Assembly (NCBI GenBank): GCA_015956445.1
Contig: WIUZ02000014.1
Span: forward strand, 124,001 to 188,000
Origin: Thelephora terrestris
Taxonomy: Eukaryota > Basidiomycota > Agaricomycetes > Thelephorales > Thelephoraceae
Length of the DNA stretch: 64,000 bases
Direction: 5' to 3'
The first letter of the stretch is position 1. Each line of letters opens with the position of its first letter. The position numbers and the translations under genes are program-made. The notes below the pieces were generated by a model, which was given only the letters and a program-made list of their open reading frames with translations, did no database searches and was not told the origin of the DNA. This document shows positions 1-11,181 of the stretch, piece by piece.

Positions 1-415
1 TTGCACGCAGAACATCATCTCGAACTTCTTCATCAACGGCGTTCACCCGAAGGGCGACGACACCGTATGTCCTATTGACTCGGACGGTCCACCGCTCTTC
101 CCCAGCAAGGGCGTCGGGGCTTCGGACATCAGGAACGCGATTTCGAGTAACAGCGATAGCAGCTCGGGATCAGATTCCCAGGACCTTGCCAACCTCAAGG
201 CTCAAAAGAACAATTTGTTCATCGCGGTTATCGCTTTGGCTGCGGCTTGCGGGATCTTGCTCGTTTCCCTCATCGTTTCTTGCGTCACCGGGAGGCGAGC
301 GCGAGGGTACAAGCAGGTTGGTACCAAGGGCGCGCTTGCGCACAAGGTCGAATTTACCGGTTATGATACCGGAAAATCGTACTCTGACCCCTACGACCGC
401 GATTCCAAACACTGA
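1..415 (+). CDS. C-terminal end of a secreted, membrane-anchored protein (TAP-like hydrolase tail?)
   Basis: The open frame enters from the left edge and stops at 413-415, so only about 137 C-terminal residues are present. It begins CTQNIISNFFINGVHPKG and continues to DDTVCPIDSDGPPLFP. This resembles the closing C...YF.NGTLP..GTVC pattern of TAP-like alpha/beta hydrolases (tripeptidyl aminopeptidase family S33). A Ser/Asp-rich linker follows, then one hydrophobic segment (FIAVIALAAACGILLVSLIV), then an Arg/Lys-rich tail ending YDRDSKH. The layout suggests an extracellular enzyme with a C-terminal membrane anchor and a short cytosolic tail. The catalytic part lies outside the window, so the family call is an inference from the tail; the membrane anchor is clear. 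Confidence 0.5.
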   Translation, partial: CTQNIISNFFINGVHPKGDDTVCPIDSDGPPLFPSKGVGASDIRNAISSNSDSSSGSDSQDLANLKAQKNNLFIAVIALAAACGILLVSLIVSCVTGRRARGYKQVGTKGALAHKVEFTGYDTGKSYSDPYDRDSKH

Positions 416-914
416 GAGAACGGTGGTTTCGGGCTGAGCCTCTGCTCTTCCTTTTTGCCCGTTCTCGTTCATCGGCGTCGATACTGATTTAGCTTCGAAA
501 AGGCCTACGTTGCTTTTCGAAGGCACTTATTTTCACTTCTTGTAAACCGCCAGTCTCTCACCCCGCTGCCTACGAGCTCTCTATGCCTGTTACGTCATCC
601 TCACGCATTTATGCTTTGATCTTCCTTCTACAGATGGACCTTTTTTTTGCTCGGTCGTTCGGGTTTAAACGTGTTCAACTCTGGATTCTTATTGTTCCTC
701 TCTCGAGAATGATTATTTGACGATCGCTCAAGGCCTTGGATTCTTTCCCCCCGAGATTCATCGACGCAGGTGCCAAAATGTTCTGGATCCTGTTTGAGTG
801 CAAGCCCGCGCGCAGAAATCATCCGATTACAACATGAGAAAATACGACATTACTGCGCCTCCACTCTCAGCAATGAAGGTTACAGGTGACAAGAATAGAT
901 AAGTTATATGGCGT
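416..914. other. convergent 3' intergenic region
   Basis: This lies between the stop codons of two converging genes. It is T/C-rich and probably holds the 3' UTR of both. I see no gene, tRNA or repeat in it. Confidence 0.5.
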
Positions 915-1531
915 TTAACGGGATTGCATACGTTCGAGAACCTGCTCGATTGTTTCCTGGACCTCGAACTTGCTGAAGGAGGCACCTAGAACATCTGGAG
1001 GCAGAACAGAGAGTGGAGTAGACGATTCCTCGTCAGACGGCATAGTATCTTGGATGATGATCACTCGGCCCTTGGGAGGTTTGCGTTCCTTCACCGGCCA
1101 GGGACCGGTACTAGGAGGCGTTGGGGGAGGTGTCGGAGTTTGGTTAAAACGGGGGGAGTTGTTGGGGCTAGAATCTGAGGTCGAAGGTGTGCGTTGAGGG
1201 GAGGGTGGTCCCTCAGAGTCGGGAACCTGTAAGGTGGGTCAGCGGGCGCCTGATGGGTGCGTGGTAAACGTCTCTTGCCTCGTGGGGTTTGATGAGTTCG
1301 TGGATTGAATCGACCAGCGTTTCGTCAGAGTGGTTACTGTGTTCGTAAGGGCGTTTTTCGGGCTCCTGCCTGCTGTTGTATTCGTAGACCCCTACTAGAA
1401 CCTATGACGGCAAACCAAGCTGGGACCAGTAAACCTGGGATGGGCGGGATGGGACTTACGTCGTAGAGACTGACGGCAACACAGCCGACGGCGAAGGCGA
1501 CGGTGGTGGCAAGGAGGAGCCTACCGGCCAT
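915..1531 (-). CDS. small single-pass membrane protein, unknown
   Basis: The start ATG is at 1529-1531 and the first exon encodes MAGRLLLATTVAFAVGCVAV, a signal-anchor-like hydrophobic segment. A GTAAGT donor follows SLYD, and a CATAG acceptor resumes the frame as VLVGVYEYNSRQEPEKRPYE. A second intron near 1230-1280 (GTTTAC or GC-type donor, CTGAC branch site, ACAG acceptor) leads to a Pro/Ser/Thr-rich exon that ends with QETIEQVLERMQSR and a stop at 915-917. The product would be about 180 residues: one N-terminal membrane helix and a mostly disordered soluble part. I do not recognise the family. It is divergent from the PQ-loop gene. Which donor is used for intron 2 is uncertain; both keep the frame. 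Confidence 0.5.
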
Positions 1532-1838
1532 CTGGGGGAGGCACTAAGCGCGACAAATAAGAGTAGTGTAGAAGGGAAAGATGGGCGCTGGTGAGCGCTG
1601 GTTTTCGACTTAAAAAATGGAGAACACGCGAATGCAAGCAGGCAGATCAAGCAGACAGGAGACTCAGGTAACCGTTTCAAGTTCCAGCCGGCCAGCGACT
1701 CGCCCACAAGTCGCCAACACGTACTCCCCACGCACGCATGCGCAGGTGAAATCTTCGAGGGACTCGGATGACGTAAGCTGCAATGGGCTCTAAAGCTGCT
1801 GTCAGATCATTTCCTTTTCTGGAACGCTGCAGAACCTG
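1532..1838. promoter_or_regulatory. divergent promoter region
   Basis: This 307-base gap separates the divergent starts of the small membrane protein and the PQ-loop gene, so it must hold both promoters. I see no clear TATA box or repeat. Confidence 0.4.
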
Positions 1839-3218
1839 ATGTTCACCACGACCTGCGAGCCGGTGAGCTCTCGTGCTTTGAGACTTTGTCGTGTCTTTGC
1901 GTTAACCAAGGGCTTGACTAGCATCATGACAGGTTCACAACCGCCCTCTCGACTTTCATCTGCTTCGGCCTCGTAGTGTCGTACCTGCCCCAGGTGAATC
2001 CAGCCTCCTGCCGCACGACTGCGCTCGCACCTAACGCGTCCCATCTTCGCCCTATAGCACCTGCGGATCATTTTGGCAAAGAGCTCGGAGGGTTTCAGTC
2101 CCTGGTTTCTTTTGCTCGGGAGCACGTCGTGCGCATCCGGAATGCTCAACCTTTTCGTGAAACAATGGGATGTCGTGAAGTGCTGCAAGTACATCGTACG
2201 TAGCACGCCCCATTTGCGCGACACCAGTATCTGATTAATCAGCTTTTAGACCGTTGGATCTTGCCTCGAGTCGTCCCTCGGTATTATCCAGACTTTCATT
2301 CAATGGCTCTTTTTCACAATCATGTATGTCATCCTCTACTTCTTGGACTGGGTTGTCTCCTGACGCACCGAACAAAGTCTAGTGTTGTATATGATTTATT
2401 ACCCACAGCATCTCAAGTACATTGAGGTCAACGCCGACGACAGACGTGACAGTGAACATGACGCACTACCCAAGATCACCAAAGTCAAGACGGACGACTG
2501 GTGTCTATCTATTATTCTTTCCTGGGTCGTCTTCGTCCACATGTGAGTTGCCGCCATGCATGAATAATGTCAGGAACGAAACTTGAACAACATCAGTATA
2601 TTCGTGATTTTCGTCACGTTCTATCTTCTTGGAACAACTATACCCGATGAACCGTCGACGCGATTGGACATTTGGGCTACATTTCTCGGTGTTTCGTCAG
2701 CTACTCTTGCTGCATTTCAATATGCCCCCCAGATCGTCCACACATACCGATCGAAGCTCGTTGGGGCTCTTAGCATCCCTATGATGCTCATTCAGACCCC
2801 GGGAGCTGTTTTCATGGTGCTTTCTATCGCTTTGAGGTGGGTCAATCGATCAAACAGACCGAAATTCGATCTGACGAGTTTATAAAGACCGAGCACCAAC
2901 TGGACGAGTTGGGTAACCTACGCGGTTGCAGGGATTATGCAAGGCATGCTCCTCGCTATGTGCATCATCTGGAAGCTACGTCAGAGTAAACTGGCCATTG
3001 ACGACTTTGGAAATCCCCTTCACGCTGGATATGATGTGGTTGGAGGTGTCACCGTCTCCGGAGCGAACACAGACTCTGGAGGAGGATCGCATCCTTCCAC
3101 CCCCGCGGGCTCTGATGTCGGCGAGAGGCTCCTGAGTCCTGTGACTGAACCTTGCGAAAGGACACCGTTGTTACCAAACCCAGATGCATCGCAAAGGAGA
3201 TGGTGGCAGAGGGGTTAG
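1839..3218 (+). CDS. PQ-loop repeat membrane protein
   Basis: Seven exons are readable: about 1839-1862, 1922-1993, 2058-2195, 2250-2331, 2378-2542, 2597-2836 and 2888-3218. The protein starts MFTTTCEPHHDRFTTALSTF. The first PQ-loop is SYLPQHLRIILAKSSEGFSP followed by WFLLLGSTSCASGMLNLF. The second is in FQYAPQIVHTYRSKLVGALS, with further membrane segments after each and a hydrophilic, Ser/Gly/Pro-rich tail (ERTPLLPNPDAS; the PLL may be a vacuolar dileucine-type signal). PQ-loop proteins are seven-helix transporters or cargo receptors of lysosome/vacuole and Golgi membranes; the substrate of this fungal subgroup is not known. The start was chosen because exon 1 puts CEP in phase with the first helix. 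The intron before 2378 uses a CAAAG acceptor. Confidence 0.88.
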
Positions 3219-3431
3219 GTGTTCTTCCTTTCGCCACCGCACACCTTGTACAATATGATAGGCATGGCTTTTATTCATAATCCCCGTTTGATTTATCTAA
3301 GTCGCACGCGGAGAGCGCGACCATTGAGCTGCGGAGCCAATTATTTGAACTTATGCGGACGGATGATCACTCGTGTGAATTTTTTTGGGGGTTGCGGCTC
3401 CCACTTCCGGTTCCGTCATCCCGCGACCTCC

Positions 3432-4197
3432 ATGCGCTTCGCTACACGGTCTCTCTCCTCACTGACACGGTGTAAACCGGTGCAGTATGCACCGAAACGA
3501 GGCCTACGCGTTTTGCAATGCGCTCCGGGGCTGAACCTGCGGCTTAGGGTACCGTTGGTAATTTCGCATCCAAATGAGCCACCGCATGCGTGTCGAAGGA
3601 CGTTTCACACCTCTTTCGGTGAGGCTCTTTTCGTTCTGGGTTGTACTGCTCTAGCCTCTGACTATGACACCCGAATTAGTGGCTAGACACGGACATGTGA
3701 CCCGGCCAAAGCCTGGAACAGGGTAGGCCCTTCTCCAGGTTTCCCGGGCCTCGACCGCCAACTAAAATTTTATCACAGGATCAAAATCCATTTCAAGGAC
3801 GCCAAGGGAGATTTGATCAAAACGATAGAAGGAAACGAAGGGGACGACGTTCTTTCCCTTGCACACGAACACGACGTTGACCTAGAAGGCGCTTGCGAAG
3901 GCTCGATCGCCTGCTCGACCTGCCATGTCATTCTTTCGCCGGAACATTACGACGTGCTGGAAGAGCCGGGGGACGATGAGAACGATATGTTGGATATGGC
4001 ATTTGGGTTGACGGATACGAGTAGGCTGGGGTGTCAGGTGAAGCTGGATAAGAAGCTGGATGGGATGGTGTGCACGCTCCCGGCTGCGACGAGGAACATG
4101 TTTGTCGATGGTAAGATTGCGGTCCCCCCACGCTGACTGCTCCACACCGCTGACTTCTTGTTTCACGAGTCTAGGCAAAAAACCGACGCATCATTAA
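3432..4197 (+). CDS. YAH1: mitochondrial [2Fe-2S] ferredoxin (Yah1/adrenodoxin type)
   Basis: Exons are about 3432-3618, 3680-3722 and 3779 onward. The first encodes an Arg/Ser-rich mitochondrial presequence (MRFATRSLSSLTRC...RRTFHTSF). The core starts PGTGIKIHFKD and carries the cluster cysteines in ACEGSIACSTCHVIL plus a later Cys in SRLGCQVKL, with the DMLDMAFGLTDTSRLGC signature of the adrenodoxin class. It donates electrons from ferredoxin reductase (Arh1) to Fe-S cluster assembly and haem A synthesis in the matrix. The 3' end has two readings: unspliced, the frame stops at 4136 (GKIAVPPR). If the GTAAGA...CTAG intron at about 4112-4174 is removed, it ends GKKPTHH with a stop at 4195-4197. 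I prefer the spliced form because it has CTGAC branch sites and a family-like tail. Confidence 0.92.
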
Positions 4198-4756
4198 TTT
4201 ACTCGCGCTGCGAGTGCCCGTCGCGATCCTGCACTCCCGTTCGGATCCGCGACGTATGCTGCAGAATCAGGGGTATTATCTTATTGCATGTACGTTACGA
4301 AGAAACTTAATACTACCCTTCTTCACTCCAGACCAAGTTTCGAGTGCGATCGTCAGTCATAAGTTCTTGTCTTCTTAAGCCTGTTCAGCGGGACGGACCC
4401 CCTCTGGTAATTCCACTCCGGTTGCACCGAGCGACCAGAGACGTCGGGGACCCCGTTGGTCCATTGCTACTTCGGAGCTCGGGGTGGAACCAATGGAGTG
4501 GGTGGCCAGGGCGCGCAGATGACTTGATGGTCTCTCTCAGCTCTCACGGGAAGATTGTCGGCTTTTGTCGGGTGCTTTGCAATCTTCCCAACATTGACCC
4601 ACACCGACCATCGCCTGCGACCAGTCAGGAGCGTTCAATGTTTGTGGGGGCATCGAGGTTCTCCCCTTCGGCGTTCGCCGTGGACAATTATAAAGCAGAG
4701 TCTGAGACGAGAGGGGCCTCCTGTCCAGCTTCAAATCTCACCATTACTTCATCCTC
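4198..4756 (+). promoter_or_regulatory. intergenic region upstream of the MDR gene
   Basis: This stretch separates the ferredoxin stop from the next ATG. A weak TATA-like ACAATTATAAAGC lies at about 4684-4696, roughly 65 bases before the start codon. Nothing else is supported. Confidence 0.35.
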
Positions 4757-6107
4757 ATGTCGCTCCCGAAGACCGTTAAGGCTGTTGTCGTCCAAGAGGT
4801 GCGCATGCAGTTTCGTGTGTGGTCGCATGGGAAACTCGACGCTTAATCTGGTACAGAACAAAACCACCGTAGTTCAGGAGGTGCCCATCCAGACCCCTGG
4901 AGAGAACGAAATCTTAGTCAGGGTTAGGGCGATAGCCATCAATCCGACCGACTGGAAACGTTTGTGGTTCTTTCTTCCTATAAGTCGGGCGTTCATTCGT
5001 TCTCTCATCGCGCAGGCGCAAAACTAATGACGAAAGCCGGGACTTACATCGGTTGCGACTTTGCGGGAGAGGTCGTTCAAGTTGGGCCGAACCTCAAGAC
5101 TAACGTCAAGATTGGCGATAAGGTTGCTTCGGCTGTTTGTGGAGGGGTCTCCAGGGAGCGAGGCGCATTCTCGGAGTACGCAAAGGCCTTTGCTGATCTT
5201 GCGTTCATCATTCCTGAGGGTACCTGGTCGGTAGAAGAAGCTTGTACCATTGGGATTCCGTTCGTCGTTCGTCAGCGTGACTGCATTTAGAGGTGGCTTA
5301 TGGCCGTGAATCTAGCCTGTACACTTCCATCCAGGCCTTGTATGGACCGAGGACCCTGGGCCTTCCCCAACCTGGTGAAAAGGCTCCCCCCGCCGGTACA
5401 TGGTTCTTCGTCTACGGAGGGTCGTCCTCGGTCGGCCAGTACGCGATTCAGCTCGCGAAATTCTCTGGTTACATGGTTGCCACCGTCGCGTCTCCCCACA
5501 ACTTTGACCTCGTCAAGGCTTTTGGAGCGAATGTCGTTTTTGATGTTGGTGGATCGATCACAGTCCCAGCCACATCAGGTTCGCTGATCGTTCTTCGCTT
5601 TCATTTTGACGTAGTACAAGGACCCCGACGTGATCAGGAAGTTGAAGGAAGCCACTGGCGATGGCGTTCACCTTGCTCTCGACGCAATTTCGCTCCATGA
5701 GACGCAAGCCTTTACCGTACGTGTATTAGCGGAGGGCACAAAAGGCCGGATCATCGTCCTCAATCGTGCGACCGATGAAATCAAGGGGATGAGGAAGGAT
5801 CTCGATGTCGTTCGTACGTCTTATCCGCAAGTGGTCCTAATTTTCCGTTCTAATTCGCCCCCCCTTTGTAGTCACGATAATTTACAGCGCGTTCGGAGTT
5901 CGAGACGGGAACAACGTCCCCGATGACGAGGAACGGAAGAACTTGTCAGGTTTCATCCACGACAAATTGCCTGGACTCGTAAGAGAGGGAAAGATCAAGC
6001 CGAACGCGATCACCAAGTGGGAAGGAGGGCTGGAGAAGGTTCCTGATGCGATTGAGCATTTGGCCGCAGGGAAAGTTAGCGGCGAGAAGATTGTTTTTAG
6101 TTTGTGA
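4757..6107 (+). CDS. zinc-independent MDR oxidoreductase (quinone/enoyl reductase-like)
   Basis: The start MSLPKTVKAVVVQE is followed by a 58-nt intron, then NKTTVVQEVPIQTPGENEIL and VRAIAINPTDWKR. The next exon has AGTYIGCDFAGEVVQVGPN and the usual IGDKVAS. The Rossmann half shows WFFVYGGSSSVGQYAIQLAK (nucleotide-binding GGSSSVG), FGANVVFDYKDPDVIRKLKE and a C-terminus ending AAGKVSGEKIVFSL. It lacks the structural zinc cysteines of alcohol dehydrogenases, so it belongs with the NADPH-dependent quinone/enoyl reductases; the substrate is unknown. One joint is odd: between the end of GIP at about 5260 and AYGRESSLYTSIQ at about 5297, no normal-sized intron keeps the frame. That means a micro-intron of about 20 nt, an unusual splice, or a small lesion. 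Confidence 0.8.
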
Positions 6108-7130
6108 TCTAATCTGAGCGTTGAGAAATGTGCGATAGACAGTGCACACTTCCTGCTCAGTCGAGCCTGAGTACACCGAATACACCACCGGAGACAGTTT
6201 TGTGTGGGCCTGCGATTGTCAAAAGAAGGGCAAGACGGCGTGTTGCATCCCGAAAAAGGCATCGTTGTTACACTCAGCAAAGCAGTGGCTTCAGGGGTAC
6301 TAGTGAACGATTGGAAGCGTAGGTCTTCAAGAAGTCGGGTTGACACCGGAGGGAACGGTCACAGTTACCCGTCCCAACCCCGTCCGGTCTGATTCGTTTC
6401 CATCGCAAAGATACACTTTTGGTTCCAAAAGGATTGTTTCACATAGCGGACGCCTTACATGGGAACGGAGGCTGCGAAAGTCGTTGCTGTGGTAGTCACG
6501 GGAGGCTTCTCTCAAAAGCGAGTTCCTCAAGGAAATTGGCTTCGTCGTCGACGCGCGGGCAAGCAATTTAGCGGCGTCGTCCCCCTAGGTACCGTGCCCT
6601 TCCGAATCGCGTCCTCTGGATTCCAGACTACGGGGAAGGGCCTGGGCGAAAATGGGGTGGTTAATCTGAACGGACGTGTGACGTTTTTTGTATCGGCGCG
6701 AATCGAGTGCCACCCTAGGTCTTTGTTGATCGTATCCAGACTACGCCAGCGTTTGGGCTGTTCATAAGACTGGTGCTCCATTATTTCATAAAGCAACCTC
6801 CGAAGCGTTCCGAATAGCCAGAAACAAGCTAGAATAAACGACTGGCGTACTTGGTACATGTCCAGCTCGGTGTCATCACTTCTCTGCATCCAGATCCTGC
6901 ACGTCCCCAATAATCTTCACGGGGGAGCCCATTTCGGATGTAAGCGTGACTGTAGGTTTGATCTTGCAGCAGGAAATGAATTCGAGTGAGTGCCATTTTT
7001 CGTTAGCGGCGGCCATAACGGTCGTTATTGCCATCAACAAATTCTTCCCACGCGACAACCTCAGCGCTCCTGGCATACTCGTGTCTTCGCATCTGGTCAC
7101 TCGCTGGTCTTTGGCCCCCTTTGATTCAAG
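6108..7130. other. intergenic, no gene seen
   Basis: Open frames occur on both strands (for example 6459-6767 plus and 6527-6910 minus) but overlap each other. They have Arg-rich, low-complexity translations and show no recognisable motif or splice continuation. The right part is the promoter of the CAP10-like gene. I do not support a gene here. Confidence 0.45.
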
Positions 7131-9359
7131 ATGCTGCTGAGCAAGGAGGACAAGCGGGCGGTCATCTTTTACCTGTGCATCTGCGTCGTGTTCATGCAGG
7201 CAGGTTTCTACGCCAGTCGACGATCCGCATCACCGTATTCCGCTCCTCGCACTGACAGCCAATGGACCCTCCCTTTCACAAAGTCCCAAACCGTTCTCAA
7301 GGATCACCCAATCCCTCAGTTGATGGCGGAAGCGGAAGAACACTTCAAGCAGATGTTGTCGCGCCAGAGCAAGTCTTTGAAGAAGGCGGTTGCAGAGTAT
7401 AAGCGAAGGTATGGAAGAAACCCCCCCAAAGGCTTCGATCAGTGGTGGGACTTTGCGCAAAAACACGACGTGAAGATTATCGACGATTATGATGCAGTCT
7501 TTGAGGATCTCTCTCCCTTCTGGGATATGTCGGGGGAAGAGTTTCGCGCTCGTGCGGATGTGGTACGTGAAACCTCACTCCCGATTGGACTCTCGATTAA
7601 CGTTGCTACGTAGGCCGGAGCTCTTCCGAACATCAACGTCGTCCAGATACGAAGCGGAGAGCCGACCGTTGTCAACCAACGACCTGGGTTTAACAAGGAT
7701 GATGTTAGTGTGCGAGCAAAGGGATTTATTTGGATGATCAAGAAGTTTCAACACCTTGTGCGTCGCTTCCATATCTCCACCTACCTTTTACCTAATCCTG
7801 GCCAAAAGCTCCCGGACCTAGACTTTCCTGTGAATACTATGGCTGAAGGTCGAATCTTGGTCCCTTGGGAACACCAGAAGGAGCCGAACCTAACCGTACA
7901 ATACACCGCAGGTTCGTCGTCGGTTTCAATCTCTCCCATTGTAGGCACACTGTAGACCTCAGTTACAGAGAAAAGCGTCCAGCCACCGAGCACTCTGTAC
8001 ACTCCAGATTGGAGGGGCAACGGTGACGTGTGGGAAGCATACCGTCGCACATGCCCTCCCACAACGGCCGCCCGTCGCCTCTTCAACTCGTTGAGAGCAC
8101 CCTCCGTCAATCGCGCTCTCAGCGTTCTTCCGGGCTCGTCTCACCCAGGCGATCAGTTCAGCTTCACCACCGAACTTGATGGAAATTACCCTTTCTGTGA
8201 CAACCCTTGGGCGCATTACCTCCACGGTCATTTTTTCTCGGACTGGAGAACTCTCCCGGTTCTGTTCCCTGTCTTCTCTCCTTCCAAAGCCCCCGGTTAC
8301 AGTGACATTCGAGTCCCGAGTCATTATTATTACGGAACTTCGAGGCGTTACACCTATGGTTGGGACGAAGTGAATCTGGAACTCAAAGAGATCGATCACA
8401 TGGAAACCCCCTGGGAACGCAAGACCGATAAGATCTTTTGGAGGGGTGCTACAACCGGTGGGGGCAGTTCCCCACCCGGCTTCGCACCACAGTACCATCG
8501 ACAAAGGTCCGTGAACATGAGGGGACCCTGTGTGTCGCAAATCTTATGTTTATGCAGATTCGTCCAAATGGCCAGTTCCAGAACAACAAATAAACGGAAC
8601 ATCGTCTTTGCCGATCCACCGAGGTCTTCGAGCTACCATACTGCGGAGGTCTCGATGAATGACCTCAACGACGATATCATGGACGTCGCCTTCGTCAAAG
8701 CGGTTGACTTTTACAATTATCCCGGAGGGTACGAAGGGTACGTCACCGACCATAGGTTTGACGAGGGTGTATTCCTCGGTGATCACTGGAGACACAAGTT
8801 TCTCGTCGATCTGGACGGGATGAGTTACTCTGGGCGGTTCTTCGCTTTTTTGGAGTCGGACAGCGCCGTCATCAAATCGTCTGTCCATCGGGAATTTTAC
8901 TCTGATTGGCTGCAACCGTGGTACGCCTGTTTCTCTATCTACAGGTTATCTCACTTTGCTTATGGCGGCGGTCGTTACGGCCGTTAGGTTACACTACATA
9001 CCCCTCTCAAACTCATACCAAGAGATCTACAACATCCACGCTTTCTTTTCTGGAGCTACAGATGCAACATTACGGGTTGCGAATTCGACGTCTTTGGAAG
9101 TTCCTCAGGAGGAGAGGAGATCCGTTGATGGGGACAGGCGATTGAAGAGGATTGCGAGGGCAGGGAAACAGTGGAGGAAGACGTTCGGAAGGAAGGAGGA
9201 TATGGAAGGTGAGCCGTCTTATCTCTCTTCTCCTGTTGACCGATCGACTGAATGTCTGCGAACTCGGTCGCGATATTGATAGCTTACATGTACCGACTCT
9301 GTCTCGAGTACGCAAGGCTCTGGGCCGACGACCGGGAAGCGATGAGTTTCTCTCTTTAG
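7131..9359 (+). CDS. CAP10: GT90 glycosyltransferase, CAP10-like
   Basis: Seven exons: about 7131-7562, 7614-7757, 7809-7911, 7963-8506, 8558-8920, 8988-9208 and 9283-9359. The N-terminus MLLSKEDKRAVIFYLCICVV is a type II signal anchor, so the enzyme should sit in the Golgi. The family core is clear: NPPKGFDQWWDFAQKHDVKI, then DLSPFWDMSGEEFR, KTDKIFWRGATTGG, and KFLVDLDGMSYSGRFFAFLE with the LxDxDGxSxSxR-type motif, then SDSAVIKSSVHREFYSDWL. GT90 enzymes transfer xylose or similar sugars; Cryptococcus CAP10 is needed for the capsule. The last exon ends YMYRLCLEYARLWADDREAM. The gene looks whole. The CAP10 symbol means family membership, not proven orthology. Confidence 0.92.
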
Positions 9360-10251
9360 GCTGTGTTTTTTGCCTCTCTTTGCTCTCCCATTTTCAACAA
9401 CGCCTTAGACATCAGTGCTCCCCGCTCCCGGTCCTCCTCGTTAGGGACCTTATTCGCTTTTGGGTTATATCGTTAATTATGGACGTCGGTGCCATATACG
9501 CACCGCTACTTGGGTTACTGCTGCTTGTAAACGACTGTATTCCTTAATGAGGAGAGGGGCGAATCATATAAGACTTCACAGCTTCAGGACAGGACGGAAT
9601 GGACGCCTTGTGCCACACCGGAAGAATCTCGTAGCCCCTAGTCCTTGACTCAGGTGACGAAGTTCCTAGGACCGTGTGAGCCCTGGGCAGGTCTGGGGGT
9701 GTTTATACTTAGTTCTGTATTCATGCCACTACCGAGAAACCGGGCAGCCTACATCAGCAAGTCACGGAAAACATGATATAACCTTGCGGCGCTGGTAAGC
9801 GGACCGCTTCCTAGACCTGGGCTTATAATACAGTATAATTCACTGTCTGTTTCCTGGGTGACAATTACAATGGATTAGAACGCGTCACCCGTTCCATCGA
9901 TGGCGGTTAAAACTGATCACACGTTCCTGGCGTTTCCTCGTCCAGATCTTACAACTCAATATTATGTCTCACATGGCTTCTCCAGGGGGATGATAATTAC
10001 GGTATACGGTAGATAATCACGTCTGAGCACTTGCCATTGTCAGGGTGGTTGGTTGCATTGTATGACATCTCAGTGGTACGCTTCTACCCATGGCGGAAGC
10101 AATGGTAATAGTAACCCGCGGTTCGTATTGGCAATGTCAGAGAGCGGTCAGGATCCAATTAACCTTTACAATCGCAAATATTTTTTTCCATTTATATATC
10201 TCTACTTATACACTGGCGTTGTCTCGTGGACGGCCACTTAGTGTTCTACGT
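9360..10251. other. intergenic, no gene seen
   Basis: About 890 bases follow the CAP10-like gene. Base composition turns A/T-richer toward 10.2 kb. I see no convincing gene, RNA or repeat. Confidence 0.45.
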
Positions 10252-10437
10252 CTACTCGAGGACAGCACCCTTCCTCACCAAAATGAATTGCATCTGATGT
10301 TCCAAGCGCTCTGATGCAGGGGGTGCCTCCCAGTCCATGTTTTCTATGTGGCTCTCCGAGTCACTTGACTCATCTGTTGCCCGGGGATAACGCGGCGGTG
10401 ATTTGGGAGAAGCCGCGGAACCACCGTCCGGGGCCAA
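10252..10437 (-). CDS. short acidic Ser/Pro-rich ORF, one half of a diverged duplication
   Basis: This 61-residue minus-strand frame begins MAPDGGSAASPKSPPRYPRA and has acidic TDESSDSESH. It resembles the start of the frame at 10549-11181 (MASKSDSAAAPSSPPCSPWK, TDDKSDSPSH), so the two come from one duplicated sequence. It has no known domain. It may be a gene fragment rather than a working gene. Confidence 0.3.
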   Translation of the reverse strand: MAPDGGSAASPKSPPRYPRATDESSDSESHIENMDWEAPPASERLEHQMQFILVRKGAVLE

Positions 10438-10570
10438 GACCGGTTCCTCGTCTTTGTCAGAGTCGGTGTTGGTCAGGGACGTGATAGTCTGGTTGGGGGA
10501 CCTGGCTCTTCCATGCGATGACCTGCTGCGCTTCTTTGTAGACCTTAGTCACATAGAGTTGGAAGAGAGG
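10330..10570 (+). repeat. diverged direct repeat, unit 1
   Basis: This segment matches about 11075-11310 in the same orientation with many substitutions; I estimate roughly three quarters identity by eye. Shared words include GTGACCATC-like stretches, GGACTTGGCTCTTCC versus GGACCTGGCTCTTCC, and a common GAAGAGAGG end. Confidence 0.55.
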
Positions 10571-11181
10571 CTGCGGGGACCAGGTGGGGTGACTGGCCCT
10601 TGTCCGTTCGGCTTGGCGGACCCGTTCGTAGATTGACGACCCTCCCGTTGTTGGATGTCGGAGATGCGGGACTCAGCACAGGAGAGGATGACATCCTCGA
10701 TATAAATACTGCCCATACCAACGAGGCCCTGAAGTTGCATCGCAGGGCGATGTTGGCCAGCAATGGTGGGCCCGACCATTGATGTTGAGCACGTTGTAGG
10801 GAGCGGTGATGAAGGTTGTGGTTTGGTGGTGGTTCGAGATGGGATAGCCAGGTGGATTTTGAGCGAGCTGTTACTGTACCGCTTGGGCGGCGGCTTGGCC
10901 GTGAACGCGCGACAACGTTCGACTCGCGCAAGATCTGCAGGAAGTCCATCAGGGGCTGTCACACTCGGATCCAGACATGGCAATTCCTCCCTGGCGTAAA
11001 CCAACGAAGACTCTGGAGTGATGGGGTATTGTATGGAGTCTTTCTCCTTGGCCGATGTCGAGGCCACCCGAGACGACTCTGTGTTGTCCGCGTGACTCGG
11101 CGAGTCACTTTTATCATCTGTTTTCCAGGGAGAACATGGCGGCGAGCTTGGAGCAGCCGCGGAGTCACTTTTTGAGGCCAA
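10549..11181 (-). CDS. hypothetical disordered protein
   Basis: A 210-residue minus-strand frame starts MASKSDSAAAPSSPPCSPWK and is rich in Ser, Pro, Thr and Asp. There is no hydrophobic core, membrane segment or known domain. Its N-terminus is repeated in the ORF at 10252-10437, about 745 bases away, so the region is a tandem duplication. It sits between host genes and the Plavaka element and may be a decayed or rapidly evolving gene. Whether it is expressed cannot be told. Confidence 0.3.
   Translation of the reverse strand: MASKSDSAAAPSSPPCSPWKTDDKSDSPSHADNTESSRVASTSAKEKDSIQYPITPESSLVYAREELPCLDPSVTAPDGLPADLARVERCRAFTAKPPPKRYSNSSLKIHLAIPSRTTTKPQPSSPLPTTCSTSMVGPTIAGQHRPAMQLQGLVGMGSIYIEDVILSCAESRISDIQQREGRQSTNGSAKPNGQGPVTPPGPRSLSSNSM

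Noticed and set aside
6459-6910. ORFs on both strands between the MDR gene and the CAP10-like gene
   Set aside because: They overlap antisense, lack motifs and splice continuation, and look like chance open frames in GC-rich DNA.
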